64,000 nt of DNA from Delphinus delphis (taxonomy: Eukaryota > Chordata > Mammalia > Artiodactyla > Delphinidae), in the NCBI RefSeq assembly GCF_949987515.2, contig NC_082687.1, positions 24,350,148 through 24,414,147 on the forward strand, in the 5' to 3' direction. This document shows positions 47,809 to 61,650 of the stretch, piece after piece (position 1 is the first letter of the stretch; each line of letters begins with the position of its first letter). Made by a program: the position numbers and the translations under genes. The notes below the pieces were generated by a model that made no database searches, was not told the DNA's origin, and saw only the letters and a program-made list of their open reading frames with translations.

Positions 47809-50800
47809 AGTGATGTATTCGGCTCTCGTGTAACCGGCTGCCTTCCTTAGGCTGCTGTGACTGCCCTACTTCCCCTTGTAGGGGATCTGGGAGCTTCTCC
47901 TTTTCCTGGAGGGCAAGGCAGCTCAAGAACTGAATCTAGAAAGAACTTAAAAATGAATGCAAAGGGAGAAGATTCTAGGGAAAACAAACTCAATTCAAAT
48001 GGGCTTAATCAAAACACAAAGCAAAACAAAACAACTCCTGGCTTTGCTTTCCCCTGTGTTAGCTTCATTCTTTGCCAGGCTTTCTTCCTGTGGCACAGAT
48101 TGTGGTAGTTCCAGGCTCATGTGCTTCCAGTTTAGCAAATCCAGGGGAACAAGAGCTGCTTTCCCATAAGAGTTCCATCAGAAGTTCCCTAAATGATGCT
48201 CCAGTCTTAGGACCTACACCCACCCTGGGGCGAGTCATGTGCTACCATGGTTGGCCTGGCCTGGGGTCATGTGCCCGTCTCTGGAGCCAGGGGCAGAGAT
48301 CAGGACAGTCCAAAGCACTACGCCCCAAGTGTGGAAGGGGTAATACCCCAAAGGAAAATCGGAGTATTGTTACCAGAGGAGGAGGGAGTGGATTCTGGGC
48401 TGTCTACACAACAGACATCCACTACTCATTGGGCAGAGAAGGCTACTGTGAATCAGAGTCCAGGCTTCTAATATTCAATCCTGCCTTCCTTCCTCCCCAT
48501 GCTTCTGATTACTGGGCTTTCCTCTGGGTCATATTTCAAGGACATTCAAGGGTTGTAAAGCAGCCCAACTAAAGCGTTCTGTTGGTACAAGATACCTAAG
48601 TAGGTGGTATTTTCTTTTTGTTCACATAATACTAGTTTCTTGCTTATGTCTATGATTATTTTTAAGACACGTAGATCAAGATACCTTGGTTCGATATACC
48701 AATAAAATATGCATCAGGAAGCATTGCTAAATCAGCAGAAACAATGAGGCCAAAAAGACTGACTTAATAGCTTTTAAATCACAGAAAATGACCCATCTGC
48801 AAAACAGGGTAGCTGAGGCCCCATAAGAAACACATCTATACAACCCACGGTCCTGTCCTTAGTTTGAAAGGCTTTTGTGAAATTTCTATTTCAGTTTCAT
48901 CCATTAATCATATTTATTAGTGAGTCACTGTAGAGTTTGCATCCAAGCCTGCAAGAATTCCAGAAGCGTGTAGGGAACTGCCTTCAAAATGCTTAAATAG
49001 AGAATATGAAACATTTGATGATAATGTTTTGTATTTTGGCAACATGTAATTTTGGAATATTTTGCACCCTATGGCTCTAAAGTTCACGTTTTCTTTCCAA
49101 TGATGTTGAGCTCATTTTGTGCAATTTAATTAATTTTGGTAAACAAGTATGACATGTTTTAATTTGTCTTTAGTCATTATGGTGTGATTAATGTGCTGTA
49201 GACTACTTAAAGAGTAATATTGTCATTCCTTTTTTTATACTCTGAATATTCTCATGAGTCTGTTAGTATGCCTTTGCTAGGTATTTAATAAGCACATGAA
49301 AATCTGTTCTTGTTTACTCACTTAAATGAAAGCAAGAGAAAGTTTGAAAAACACAAATCCTGACTACCCAAGAATGTGCATAGTTTTATCTCTAACATTA
49401 GGAAAATCTTTAAATTAGTTATTTGTTTTCATTGAAAGCCTTTGTCACATCTAAACATGTTCTTCAAATTAATGCTAACTACATGCAATAAGCATTCAAA
49501 AATTAAAAGTTAATTTGTTTTTAATGGAAAAAAACTAGTTTATGTCTTATATATCTGAATTTTAAATAGGAATAGTATTACATAAGTATATGACAGACTT
49601 TTCTCTGCCTAAAAACATGCCTATGCACTCATTATCCCTCACTAAAAAAATTAACTTGTTTTCCTTAGCATATATTATACCATTGTCTGTCATATCCATG
49701 CTTTCTAAAACCAGTGTTTTATTTGCTTATGTAGAAAGTGGCAATGACTTGACCCTTCTGCTTTATTTCATCACCCTGACCCCTTGTCAGACTTTTCATT
49801 CTGCCATTTGATTATGTCAAATGATTGAGAAGGTATTTTTCTTTGAAACTGGCTTTTCACCCATGGAAGGTTCAGGTGGAATCCAGCTAGAGGACTGTTA
49901 CCCAGAGATGGTAATAAAGCTACCTACTGTTTGATCCAAAGGGCGACAGAGTTGTGGAATTCAGCTCAAAGGAATAATCTGTTTTTCGAAGTTCTCTGTG
50001 TAGGAACTTACTGAATGTTTTCCCTGTGTTTTATGGATCTGCAAAAATAACATGGCTCTGCTCCACATGGGGGAGATGGCTGTAGGTGTGTCATCCATTC
50101 ATTGACTGATTCATTCATCGAGTTAATGTTTATTGGATTTCTTCTATTTGAGCCAGGGGAACTGGGGAAAGTCCAGAAATTCTGTCTTTATATGTTGATG
50201 GAATACAATGAATTGATTGTAAATATGAAGATAGAGATTTATAGAATTAGAAGGAGAGAAAGATGGAGGAAATGAGGGCCTTTGGATTTGCATTCCGGGG
50301 TTACTTTCGAAGCAAGTTCAAACATCTCCCCATTTACTTGTTCACTTATTTCTTATGAGATATTCCGAATATTGACCTGAAAAATACTAAAATACATAAA
50401 ATTTCTATTTATAACAGGGAATGAGGACTTCTTATTAACTGAATACTTTTAACTTTATTTTATTGAAGTATCATTGATTTACAATGTTGTATTAGTTTCT
50501 TACCTGAATATTTTGATTAATAATTTAAAAGATACATGGTGAAAATGATCAGTTTTCAAAGAATGTACATGAACATATCACAAAAAACATGTAAATAATG
50601 CCAAGGACCATTTATTCTTAGATGCAAAATTTGAAATATTGTGGATTTCAGGTCATCATTAGAAGTACATCAGGTTCATCATCTCTCATAACCCTTTACA
50701 TGAAACCCTTGAAACTAGATAAGTTTCAGAATTCAGGGATTTCCAGATTTATACTTAGTCAATATGGTTTACATATTACATTTGATCTATTTTATCTAAC

Positions 50801-52743
50801 AACCCTGATGGGGTCTGGGATAGCACCATGTAAAAAATATATTAATATATATGCAGAAAAATCTGAATATTCAAACTGAGTGGACTAAAGAAAGACTCTA
50901 AACTTCTTCCCAACAGTTCAGATCTAGTTTTGCGGACAAATAAATTTTACACAAAACTTATAAAAGAGCTTTTGTTTATCAAAGCTTTCTGGATTTCAGA
51001 ACTGCCTAGGAGAAATCCTGGACCCCTTAGATCACAGCACTGTGATTTAGCATCTCATTTGTCTGGCGGTGAGTTCAACATCGACTTTTAGGGACAGAGC
51101 TGGGAAAGCATAATTAAGCAAAAATGGCTTCTGAGCTTCCAAGAAAATAGCTGTCACCGAGTGTCATGTGCTTTAGTCATAAAATCATAAAACTTTCGAA
51201 GTCGAAGGAACCTTTGGAATCATTCAACCTAGCTCTTTCATTTCACAGTTGAGGAAACGAGAGCCTGGAAAAACAAAATCATTTGTTTGAGTTTGGTTAG
51301 CTACATGGAGCCATGTTGACATTGAATTATAATATAAAATTAATCTTCATTAGTTAAAAAGGCTGGTGTTTTGCTGTTAGTTTTCCCAGAATGTTCAAGT
51401 TTCTGAGTGACAGTGGACAGTGGATTAGAAATACGAAGGACACACAGGGCACCCTAGAGGCTGATTTACTGAGAAGTGGAGACTGAGAGCAGGATAGGAA
51501 AGCAGCACATTTGCAGGGCAGAAAAAAACTTTCTACATTCCCTGAAGGCTAGACAGCGCGACCAGCAGATTCATGTCAGGGTGGCGATACCTGTCTCTTG
51601 TTCAGGTGCTCTTAAAGGAAATGCGGTGTTTCTCCATGAATGCAAAGTGAAGTTCTACATGGCAGTTCTTGTTGCCGAACTATTCACCTTGGGTTAGATT
51701 TATCTCTTTCGAAACATCCCCCAATATCAAAGTGTAAAAAGAGAATTGCATTGTCTTCTCGATGATATTTCAATTAAATGGAGTTTCCTAAGGAAAGAGA
51801 GACGTGGAACGACAGCATTAGCATTGTTGATAATTAGAGTTATCTTCAGGAAAACAATCTCAATGTGTGAAAACAGAATGCAGAGGAGATCATTTTTTAA
51901 AAAGAGAACATTAAGACGTTAAGAAAATGTTAAAACTGTATTTACAAAAGCAAGGATGTGTGAAATATATTTTTTAAAGATTATCAGTCAGATTTTTACT
52001 AGCTTGATTTTTGTTAGAATTCAGATGTCCCTGAGAAAGCTGACTGTTATCCTTACCAGTCTTTTTGGTTTAGTGGGAACAAATTTCAGCTCTTTTCTCA
52101 AATGCGGGTTTTGGTGATGACAAAGCTTGGGAATCTTTGGGTTCAGAGAAGAAAAAATAGTTTTAAAGAGAGAAAAAGAAAGGGAGAACCTGAGAGAGTT
52201 TAGACACTGAAAACAAATTTCTGATTTTGTAATCTGTCCCACATTAAAGTAGTAACTTCCAGAATCAAGCTCCATTGTCAGATCATAGGATTTTATGTTC
52301 CTGTCCAAGAATTTCGAAAGCTTCTTAATTTGCTTAGATGATTGATAGGCAATCCAATGTTTCTCACTTTCTTTTTAAAATCAAGAACCTCGGATCAGAA
52401 TGACCAGAGCAAGTGCCATTTACTTTAGTCTTAATTTTTGTAGAAGAAATAAAGAATAAGTGTGATTATATTTATGAGGAGTTTAAGTATAAAAGTTGAT
52501 CCGTGGTTAAAAGGAACAGGCGCTAATTACATCATTTTCTTTTTGTTTTAGTAATGTTAAAGAATTAACAAAAGATCACTGTGGTTGTAATGGTTGGCAT
52601 TTGGAAATTAAGATTATAGTTAAATAATTGAATTTAAAGCATTAATAAATTATACCAACTTCCTCTACATATGTGGATATTACACCACTGGCGGGCCAGA
52701 GTAAAGTGTACTTAAGACATGCTGTGTGGTAATGACTTAGATT
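47809..52743. other. HHIP intron 4, no gene seen
   Basis: Mostly A+T-rich sequence with no supported gene. A short L1 3'-end-like piece in reverse orientation lies at about 50449-50502 (TTGAAGTATCATTGATTTACAATG), and a possible MIR/L2 piece at 51195-51300. The longest frame, 48072-48572 (+, 166 codons), has no recognisable domain and probably reflects chance. Confidence 0.5.
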
Positions 52744-52957
52744 AGGGGTCGGCAAACTACAGACCAAATCTGGCCTGCTGCCTGCTTTTATAAATAAAGT
52801 TTTATGGGAATAGCCACACCATTTCTTTATGTAGTGCCCATGGCTACCTTTGTGCTACAACTTCAGACTTGAGTAATTGCCACAGAGAGACTAGACGGCT
52901 CTCAAAGGCTTAAATATTTACTATCTGACCCATTAAGAAAAAGTTGGCTGACCCCAG
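52744..52957. mobile_element. hAT-type MITE (GGGGTCGGCAAACT end)
   Basis: Starts AGGGGTCGGCAAACTAC and ends AGTTGGCTGACCCCAG, inverted ends of a common mammalian hAT-type MITE. Internal TTTATAAATAAAGTTTTATGGGAATAGCC and AAATATTTACTATCTG fit that family. I cannot name it with certainty. Confidence 0.7.
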
Positions 52958-53406
52958 ATTTAGGTGGTCAATTCGTTATTCTCAATACACTCTTCTCTTA
53001 TAAGTTAAGCTGCTTTCAATCTTTGAAGACACTACATTCATTTACACAATTATGTTTTAACAAAATTAGGGATATCTTGAAAAACCACGTTTCTCTAAAT
53101 GCACATTTTAGTCTTATCTCAAATCCTAAATTTTTTGTGTGGTTTATATTTCCAGGCTTTGATTTTTTAGGACGTCATTACAAAGAACTATTTTTGAGAG
53201 TTCTGTATTTGGAACTAGTGAAAAGAAAATGATATAGGTGTTTTTGATTGCGTTCGGTAGCTTTCTACTCTAAATGACTTAGGCAGGATTCCCATTAGTC
53301 ATTGGCACACCTGGGGCTTGTATATATACCTCAAATCCCAACCCATTATCTTGACTCCCTGGGTATCCTGCTGCTTCCTACCATTAACGGTGCAACCTTG
53401 CCTATA

Positions 53407-53894
53407 CAGGCACAACTCATTTTATTTCACTTCGCTTTATTGCGTTTAACAAATAACAGCGTTTTTATCAAATTGAAGGTTTGTGGCAGCCCTGCGTGGA
53501 GCAGTTCTCTCGGCCGCATCTTTCCAATAGCATTTGCTCACTTCGTGTCTCTCTGTCACATTTTGGTAATGCTTATAATACTTCCAACTTTCTCTTTTTG
53601 ATTATATTTGTTATAGTGATCTGTGATTAGTGATCTTTGATGTTATTTCTACGACTGACTGAAGGCTAAGATGATGGTTAGCACTCTTTAGCAATAAAAT
53701 ATTTTAAAATTAAAGTATGTACATTGTTGTTTAAGACAGAATGCTATTGCACACTTAATAGATTCTAGTATAGTGTGCACATAAATTTTATACACACAAG
53801 GAAACCAAAAAAATTGTGTAACTGGCTTTATTGTGATTTTTGCTTTATTGTGGTGGTCTGGAACCGAGCCTGCAGTATCTCTGAGGTCTGCCTG
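53407..53894 (-). mobile_element. Tigger1-like internally deleted MITE
   Basis: Left end CAGGCACAACTCATTTTATTTC and right end complement CAGGCAGACCTCAGAGATAC are similar inverted ends, flanked by TA (53405-53406 and 53895-53896). Inside are TTGAAGGTTTGTGGCAGCCCTGCG and TTTATTGTGGTGGTCTGGAACC, as in Tigger1. 488 bases, no transposase. Confidence 0.85.
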
Positions 53895-53896
53895 TA

Positions 53897-56799
53897 TATA
53901 ACTGCAGCCTTCTGCCCTATGCAGAATAGCCCAAGAGCACTCTTCGTAAGTTACGCCCTTTACTGTAGCACTAGCTACCTTTCACTGACATTGTCTCTCC
54001 TGAGGGACAGGGACTCTACTGATAACATCTTCCCGCCTACCATTTGCAGGACACTATTTGCAGGACAAAGAGCTGATGTTTTCATCTAAAAGTATACTTT
54101 CCAAATTTTCCTCGTCTGCACATGCTCAATAATTGAAGTACGTATTAAATTAAGCGTGACCATTTAATTTATCATCCAAACTGGGATACCTCTGCGAGTG
54201 AAAGGAGAGTTTTATTAGAACACAGAACAGAACTGTGTCCAGGCAAACTAGGACATATAGTCACCCTAAGCTTTATAAATTTTAAAATTACCAAATTTCC
54301 TTAATTATACCATGGCTGATCATTAACTCACTCATTATCATAAAAATGACCTTGATGATGGCAACAAAATAACTAAAAACACAATGTTTTAAAAATTGAG
54401 GGATATCAGTTAACTTGAACTTGATATTTTGTGCCTGTTATAAGCAACATGATGACCAAGCCTCCTTCTTTTTCTCTTCTACTTCCATAGTATCTTCTCC
54501 TCCATTCAGTCCTCTTCTTTTATTGTCACTTTGTCACTATAGACAAAGGCCAATAAAAGAAGAAGAAAAAAAAAATGAAAACAGGAGTAAGAAGGGGGCT
54601 GATCAAGGGTTGTGTCCAGGATTTGGAAGCAATATCTTGCACAAGCCATCTTGTTTCATTTTTATTCCTTTTTAATCACTTTTTTTTTTTCAAAGAAAAA
54701 GCATAACGGAGCATGCATTGATCTTACAATAAGCTTTACTTAAACAGTAACATTTGAGCCCATGGTAAATTATGCAGTTCACTATATTAAGCCAGGACTT
54801 TCCAGTCCACCCAAAGTTTCCAGTAAAGTTCTGTTTGACCTTTGTATAAAAGACCACCTTTGCTAGGTGACTTATTTTTGCTGCCCTCTTGGGTGGTCGA
54901 ATGAGGCAGATTTCCCTGTTGAACAACATACAACCTTCTTTTTTGCCAACTGAACATTACACTGGGATGTGGCTTGGAGGAACAGTTTCTCAATACTATA
55001 AACAACGGCTTTCTTGGAACAGCCTGTTGCTGAAGCATAAAGAGAGGTTACTCTTGGTTTTGCCTTCGGTAGCATATGAATTGGTTAAGAAATAAGTGTG
55101 GCTGAGCCACCAAAGTACAGTGGCCATAATATAATTAAGTTCCGTATCCTCCCTGGAGGCTCGGAGCAGTATTATTATGACACCGAGCTTAAAGAAAAGG
55201 AATTTTTTCAGAGCCAGGAAATTAGTGAGAAGCAGTCCTTGGGGAAATGTTGCAAAGTCAAAAAAAAAACTGAAAGAAATCAGTAGAAACAGCATAAAAG
55301 TTACTCAAGGAAAAGGGCTGGTTAAAATGCAATATTTTGTTATCTTGTGAGCCTGAGTATATTAAGTCATTATCTTTCAAAAGAGTAGTGTTTTGGGGAT
55401 TAAACATGCTATTGGAGTTAGGATGGGGAAGAAATGGAGGATTAAAGATGTGTTTGAAATATTGAAAACAAAGGGAAAATATGAAATGTTTCTAGAAGGA
55501 ATTATCGGGAAGACTTTTGCTCTCTGCTTATCCATGATAAATTGTATTTAGAAATAAAGTTTTTAATAACAACTTAGACTATTAAGGTGTAGACTTAATA
55601 TAGACTACTAAAAATTTATTACAGATGTGAGTGACTCTGAGTGGAAAGAAGAGGACAAAGAAATGAGAATGTAGAGCTATTTGGCTATTTGCTGCCTCGC
55701 CCTAAGGCCACAACACTCAGCAAAGCAGCTCATGTAGTTGTCAGAGCTTCCCTAGAAGACCTTAGTCGGGCCTCAGCAGTCACAGGGACAAAAAGTTTCT
55801 CAGAATACGTATGAAAGCATAAACACTGAAAAGAAAGATACTTAGCCTGGATTTCTTTCCAAATCATTCCTGTTCAAGGCATCACTCTTTATCTTTTAGG
55901 CTCCATGACAGATTGGCTTAAGATAAGCGATCAAGTCTTCAGGGCAAGGGTGATTTATTCTTTGGTAATATACCACAGCTTTGTCACTCTATAGATTGTT
56001 ATATTCAGTCAGTCCTTTTATCATTCATTGGTTTTGACTGAATAATGTAGCGGGTAATCCTGCTTGTGTCTGTCTGTCTAGGCATCAGCCATCCATGCAA
56101 TAACTCCTTGGATGGCCTAATAATATTCTCTTCATGTGTCCTGCCCAGGAAAGCTACCTTGTAATAAGCATTGCTTTCATAGAAGTAGAGTGCTTTGGGG
56201 TGGAGGAGAAGGGCTGCTGCTCACTATAAAGTCCAATCCCACACATGGTACTGGTCAGACAAATCAAGGGCCTGAATGTGGAGCAAATCCATCTCTTATA
56301 CAACCAGTCTTCTACCTAGAAGTAGAAGAGTATAGAGTAAACATTAGTGCGTTGACTGTAAACAAGTACAAACTTAATGCTTAATTTCTGCCAACCTCAA
56401 GGAGGATAGTTCAGTCGCCTACAAGTAGGAATCAAGAAAGTGTATTAGATATGCTCAAGAATCAGTGAGCATCTTCCAGTTCTTTGGCTCTAGATGTGGC
56501 GTAGCCCTAGATTAAACTGATGCTTTGATGTCTTCCTTCTTCACACAATCGGGAATCATCTCCCGACCATAAAGCTATAAAAGTCATTTGATCTGCTGAG
56601 TGCTTTTGGTGTTCCAGGTGCCTAGTAACTTTTTGAAATCTTTTTGCTATTGGTCTATAGGCCACTTCAGCATTATCAAAGTTGAATATGATACCTTATA
56701 CTCTATTTACATGCACCTTTCAACTTGATAGGCAAAGGGATGTACCGTTTTGAAGTTTCACTCTATTTCGGAGACTTTTTAAGGTACACCTTCTTTAAT
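53897..56799. other. HHIP intron 4, no gene seen
   Basis: No gene recognised. At 54690-55300 there are overlapping short frames on both strands (for example 54787-55038 minus, 55098-55286 plus); none looks like a known protein. An exact GLI-type motif lies at 54890-54898. Confidence 0.5.
54890..54898 (-). promoter_or_regulatory. Exact GLI-type motif TGGGTGGTC (intron 4)
   Basis: Reverse-strand nine-of-nine match to GACCACCCA, about 23.5 kb after exon 4, in sequence without a recognisable repeat. Candidate only. Confidence 0.35.
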
Positions 56800-56965
56800 T
56801 CTGGGTGTTATTAATAGTCCTATAATCTGGGTATTTCGATTCCTATTTTATAGGTAAGAAACTCATGTTCAGAAAAGTTAATAATCTTCTCAATGATATA
56901 TATCTAGAAACTGGCAGAACTAAGATTCAAATTCCTGTCTGTCTGACTCTAGTAATTGTGCAATA
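56800..56965 (-). repeat. MIR fragment (diverged)
   Basis: CCTATTTTATAGGTAAGAAACTC, CAGAAAAGTTAATAATCTTC and GGCAGAACTAAGATTCAAATTCC are reverse-strand MIR blocks. Confidence 0.5.
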
Positions 56966-58857
56966 ACCATCCAAAAACCAACCTGTGAACATTTGAAGAA
57001 ATTTTGCTCCAGAATCAGCACTGATTTGCAGCTCTGCTCGTCCACTGAGCATTCCATAATAAACTAACACAAAGCTAAAACCCAGATCATATTCCTGCTC
57101 CCATCAGCCTCTGTTCCCAAGTATGGGTCAACCCTGGAACATCTTGTTGAAGCAGAAAAAGAAGCTAAGCTTGATTTGGCCTGGAGCAATATGATTGTAA
57201 AGGAAGTTAAGTGTGGCTTGCTAGAAGAGTCCGTTTGATGTTGGTTGACAGAATGTCCTTCTGTAGAATTAATTGGAGATTCTTTTTTTGAAGTCCCAAG
57301 CAGCCAACAGGTGAAAATGCATTATTCATGCAAATCTTGGGGAAAAGGCTCACCTGTGGTGAGATAAGGCTTTCCCTATCTTAGATGAATGGGAAGTTTG
57401 ATTCTTCTGCCAAAACAAATTGGGAGTCTAAACATTAGAACTTATGGAGAAGGGTTATGCCCACCTGATGTATTTGAAGAAACCTGAGGCTCTTTTGTTC
57501 TGTTGTTTCTCCAAGTCAGTTTCGCACACCAAAAGACACATGTCATGTCCCCATGTTAAATGTCAAAGAGACTGTGTCAAGTGGGTAGACATTAATTAAC
57601 TCTGCCAGATGAAACAGTTGCAGAATGGGAGAAATGAGGAAATGCATCATCTACGAAGCTGTATGCAGAAGTGGAAGAGTTGGGAATTCTTTCTCATATA
57701 CACGAAACTTCTCAATTCTCCCGTGTCTCCTATTCTGTATAAGTTGTCCTTACTCGTAAATTGGATGTGGTTAAAGGCCATAGACACTTTATGGGTTTAA
57801 AGTAAGAGCACCAAAAACTATAACTATAAATGTCATTGGCGCACTTATTTCTCCAACAAGTTTGGTATGTTATAAATGTCATCTAGAGCCCATGCCATAC
57901 CAGTAGGCAGATATAATTTAGGAGCTTCTTTTAGATACTTAAACCATTTCAATGACAGATAAATATCTTCCAGAGAGTTAGGATCACAAAAATGAAAAAA
58001 ATATTTTTATAAATTGTTGGATTAGGTCATACAGTTTAAGCTTAGTCCATAGCGTTTAAGCCACTCCTGCACATGTGCAATTCACAAAGATAGTTGACTT
58101 CAGAGGGCTTTTAGTAATGTATTTTGTTTCATCTAGAAGATGTTCTTTATAACAAACAGGAAACCTCACTAAATATAACCCAAAGTTTAAGCAGTGGAAA
58201 GGCACATAGATGATGTCGTACATTATAAATATTTTTTGTACTTGCTGGTTTATTTCTAAGGAAATTATGAGAATGACATCATAATGATGACTGACTTTTA
58301 TTAGTGTTTTTGCTCTGAAGCTCTAAAGCTCTAGACCAGTAGTTGTAAAGAAAAACAAATTGTCTGGCATTATGCCTTAATACTTTACCTGATGTTTTCT
58401 AGTGGCATTAATTCTAGGAAGTAATTCTAGGACCACTATATTATCATCAGTTCTCTTTTACACATTTATCATGAAAACCAGCATGATAGTAAAGCACACA
58501 GTTTCTTAAACTCAAAATGGGAAATAATTACCTTGTATTTTTGGCTGAACTACTGCTTGGATAAGTCTACAACTCGAAGAACAATTTTGGAGTAATATTT
58601 TATAGACCATTACTAGTTGCAGTTAGAGAAAGGCTTTTCATAACCATCCAATGTAAATTTTAGCAACATGCTCCTTTGTTCTACTAATACCAAGCGGAAG
58701 TTAACTTTCTATTTTTACTGAGGCTTTACTCTAATGCCTTTTCTAGATAAATCCTCTTAAATGATTTATTTGATAAAATTGAGCCTTAGAAGAGCATGGG
58801 GCAAAGATATATATAATACATGAGATGGAGCTATAGGTCTTATAGTCTTTTATTCAT
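56966..58857. other. HHIP intron 4, no gene seen
   Basis: A+T-rich sequence; one short open frame (57609-57800 plus) without a recognisable domain. No repeat recognised. Confidence 0.45.
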
Positions 58858-59215
58858 ACAGCCAACTATTTGAGTGCCTATTAGGTGTCAGCCATTGGGT
58901 TGAGTGCTGGGATACAGTCAAAGAATAATCAGATTTGATTTCCATTCAAGATTTCTTCTTTATGGAGTAGGGAGACTGGTAAGTACAATCAACACAACAT
59001 AATAGGCTATTGATATGGTGTCCTAGCAATATGTAGAAAGTGCTAGGAAGAAAAAGAGAGAGGCATGCTCTGGGATCAGAGTAGACTGCAGAAGAGCTGG
59101 AGCTGGGTCCTAAAAGATCTATAAGTTCTTCCCCAACAACTAGATGGGGATGGTCTTCCAAGCAGAGGAAATAACCACGTGCAAAGGCATCAGGATGTGA
59201 AAACCTAGGTAGCAT
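58858..59215 (+). repeat. Possible L2-class fragment
   Basis: TTTGAGTGCCTATTAGGTGTCAGCC followed by GGGTTGAGTGCTGGGATACAG matches the 'GAGCACCTACTATGTGCCAGGC' block of old LINE sequence. The rest is too diverged to place. Confidence 0.4.
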
Positions 59216-60934
59216 TGAGATAGTATGGCAGAGCTGAGGCTGGAAAAAGAGGTTAGGGCTGTCTTTAAAAGGGTCTTGTGTTCCCTGTCTAATCCCTTGA
59301 ACTTATTTTTTAGGTAATGAGAGTCAGAAAGTTTTGTTTTGTTATTAAGGAAGCAAAATTAAATGATCAGATGAGCTTTTTACAAACCTGTGTGTAGGAA
59401 GTGGGGTAAGGCTCTTCTTATCATCAGACACAGCCAACAGAAACAAAAACCTCTCACAGCCAAAGAAGAAAAATGAGCTGTCCTTTATCCTGTCCATGGT
59501 TTTCTTACCTCCGTTTAGATTTATATCAGGAAATTACTTGATTCAAAGAAAACTTAGCTTGATCTGTGTTTTCAGCAGCTCAACAGCAAAGGATGGATGC
59601 CAAAGGCACTCCAGCATCAGTAAGGGCAGTCCTGTCTTGGGCCATTTCCTGCTTCTAGACTACTCTAGGATCATGTGTGGTATTATACCAAAGAATGTTC
59701 CTTGTATATTTGAGAGTTCTCCGGACAATCTCACATGTATCTGTGAGAGTCTTCTGTTTACCACACAATGAAAAGATTACCCATTTTCCAATAAAAGAAA
59801 TGACTTCCTGTATCATTTTTACAGTGATAAAATGTGGGTTTCTGGATACTTGCATTTCTAATACATCAACATGGCCTTACATTTTGGCTATAAGTGTAAG
59901 AAAAAAAATCCTTAAAAGGTTTTATATTATGCATATTAATTTTGATTGGTAATTTCACATTTCCTGATTCCCACTCTCCAGGCTTATAGGTGTAACGTGA
60001 AAGGCAAGATATTTTGTGTCTGGAAATATCTAAGAATGAGCAGAACAAGGCAGTTTGTGGATATTGCTGACATTTGTGTCCATAATTCGGCTGATGAACT
60101 GCTGCTTCTGGAAATTTGCTTTTTTAACCATACGATGATCCTTAAAATATCTATGTAGTTTTTGCTAATGTGTTTGTGTTTATATTTTCTTTTTTTTATA
60201 TTCACACGTTATGTATAAATACAAACATTAAGTATCTTTATGTAATTAAATAAGTATGTAGATTTAGATTTCCTATATAAAGATGGCCTTTTAAAATTGG
60301 TTCCTTAATTTGATTTCACATAATTACAAATATACAGTAAAACAAGTAGCTTTACTGCAGATGCCACACATGAGAAAACCAAAGGCCATCAACAATGCCC
60401 TTTCCAAGGTCCTCACCCTGAAAGTCACTTTGTCACACAAGCCATCAAATGAGAAACAAATCAAGTATTTTACCCAACCGTAGTTTTCCACTTGAAACCA
60501 TCAAGACAGAAAAGGTATTTTCCCTATCAAGATGAAAAAAACTATGAGTGCTTAGGAAGAATAATCGAATTATCATTTCTTTTACAGCTGATCTTATAGT
60601 GTACATTTTGGTTTGAGGTTATAGCTCTGTTAGAATAATTGATGAATGAATAAATGATTATTCATCCCTGGATATAATCCTAAACTCTCAATCCTTCCTT
60701 ACATTTAAGGATAGCACTCTGTTGCCTACTGTCATGTACATGAACTACAAGCCCATTGCTCCATCCCTCACGATGAGGAAGAAAAGAGCTAATTAGTGAG
60801 CAGCTAATATGGACCAGTTGAGTGTTAGTAACTTAAAATTTTTATTGTATTTTTCATTAAAAAAGGAAACCTGATGAAGTAGAAGTTATAATTCATTTAC
60901 AATAGAAAAAAAAAACACAAAAATAAACCTGAAG
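59216..60934. other. HHIP intron 4, no gene seen
   Basis: A+T-rich sequence with short open frames on both strands around 59496-60205, none with a recognisable domain. Confidence 0.45.
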
Positions 60935-61030
60935 TTCAAGTGTGTTAAATTACTTCCCCAAAGTCAAACAGCTTGTAAGTCACAAAGCAGGGATTCAAAC
61001 CCAGCTCTCATATTAAAGACCCACCTTTAT
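60935..61030 (-). repeat. MIR fragment (diverged)
   Basis: AATTACTTCCCCAAAGTCAAACAGC and GCAGGGATTCAAACCCAGC are reverse-strand MIR blocks. Confidence 0.5.
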
Positions 61031-61219
61031 TTCACTCTATTCATCCGTGACCTCAGATCCCTAAAACTCTTCATGGTCAGAGAGCAGGAATGGAAGAGTG
61101 TGTGTACTTTTGTACTCTTTCCTTACATTTCTCTTTTCCCAAAGAATTATACCCAATATTAATGAAGTGTCTCTCTGGGAGATGCTATTCTTTCTTTCCT
61201 TGGAATTTTCTTCCCTTTC

Positions 61220-61480
61220 ATTGTCTGGCTCCTGAAGTCTCAACTTGAATACATGTCTTCAGAGAGGCCTTCCCTGACCCCCCCTAGCCTAAATTGGATT
61301 CCCCCTGATATGCATTCCAATAACACCCTATTCTTTTCTTTTTAGTCCTCTCCAACATTTAATTATGCATTTGTTTGTAGGCTTACTTGTCTGAAGACTC
61401 TTCCCCCAACTAGCATACAATAGCTGGCCGTGGCATATAGTAACATTGGATGACTTTTGATGAACATCATCTTGTGTCAG
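61220..61480 (+). repeat. L2 fragment
   Basis: CTTGAATACATGTCTTCAGAGAGGCCTTCCCTGACC and the following CACCCTATTCTTTTC are characteristic of L2 near its 3' end. Confidence 0.6.
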
Positions 61481-61534
61481 GGCCCACTCTACACTCTTTC
61501 AATTAACTACCGCCCCCCAACAACTTTTGAGATA

Positions 61535-61650
61535 GCAAATGTCCCTGTTTTGAAGGTGAGTCAACTGAGTAACTTTCTCACGTAAAAAGCTAACAAGTGG
61601 AAGAGCCAAGTTGCAAACATAGGCTGTTTAAACCCCTGGGCCCATCCTCG
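61535..61650 (-). repeat. MIR fragment (diverged)
   Basis: AAGGTGAGTCAACTGAGTAAC, CACGTAAAAAGCTAACAAGTGG and CAAGTTGCAAACATAGG are reverse-strand MIR blocks. Confidence 0.45.

Noticed and set aside
48072..48572. 166-codon open frame in intron 4
   Set aside because: No recognisable domain, no splice or start context, and it lies beside a duplicated low-information region; probably chance.
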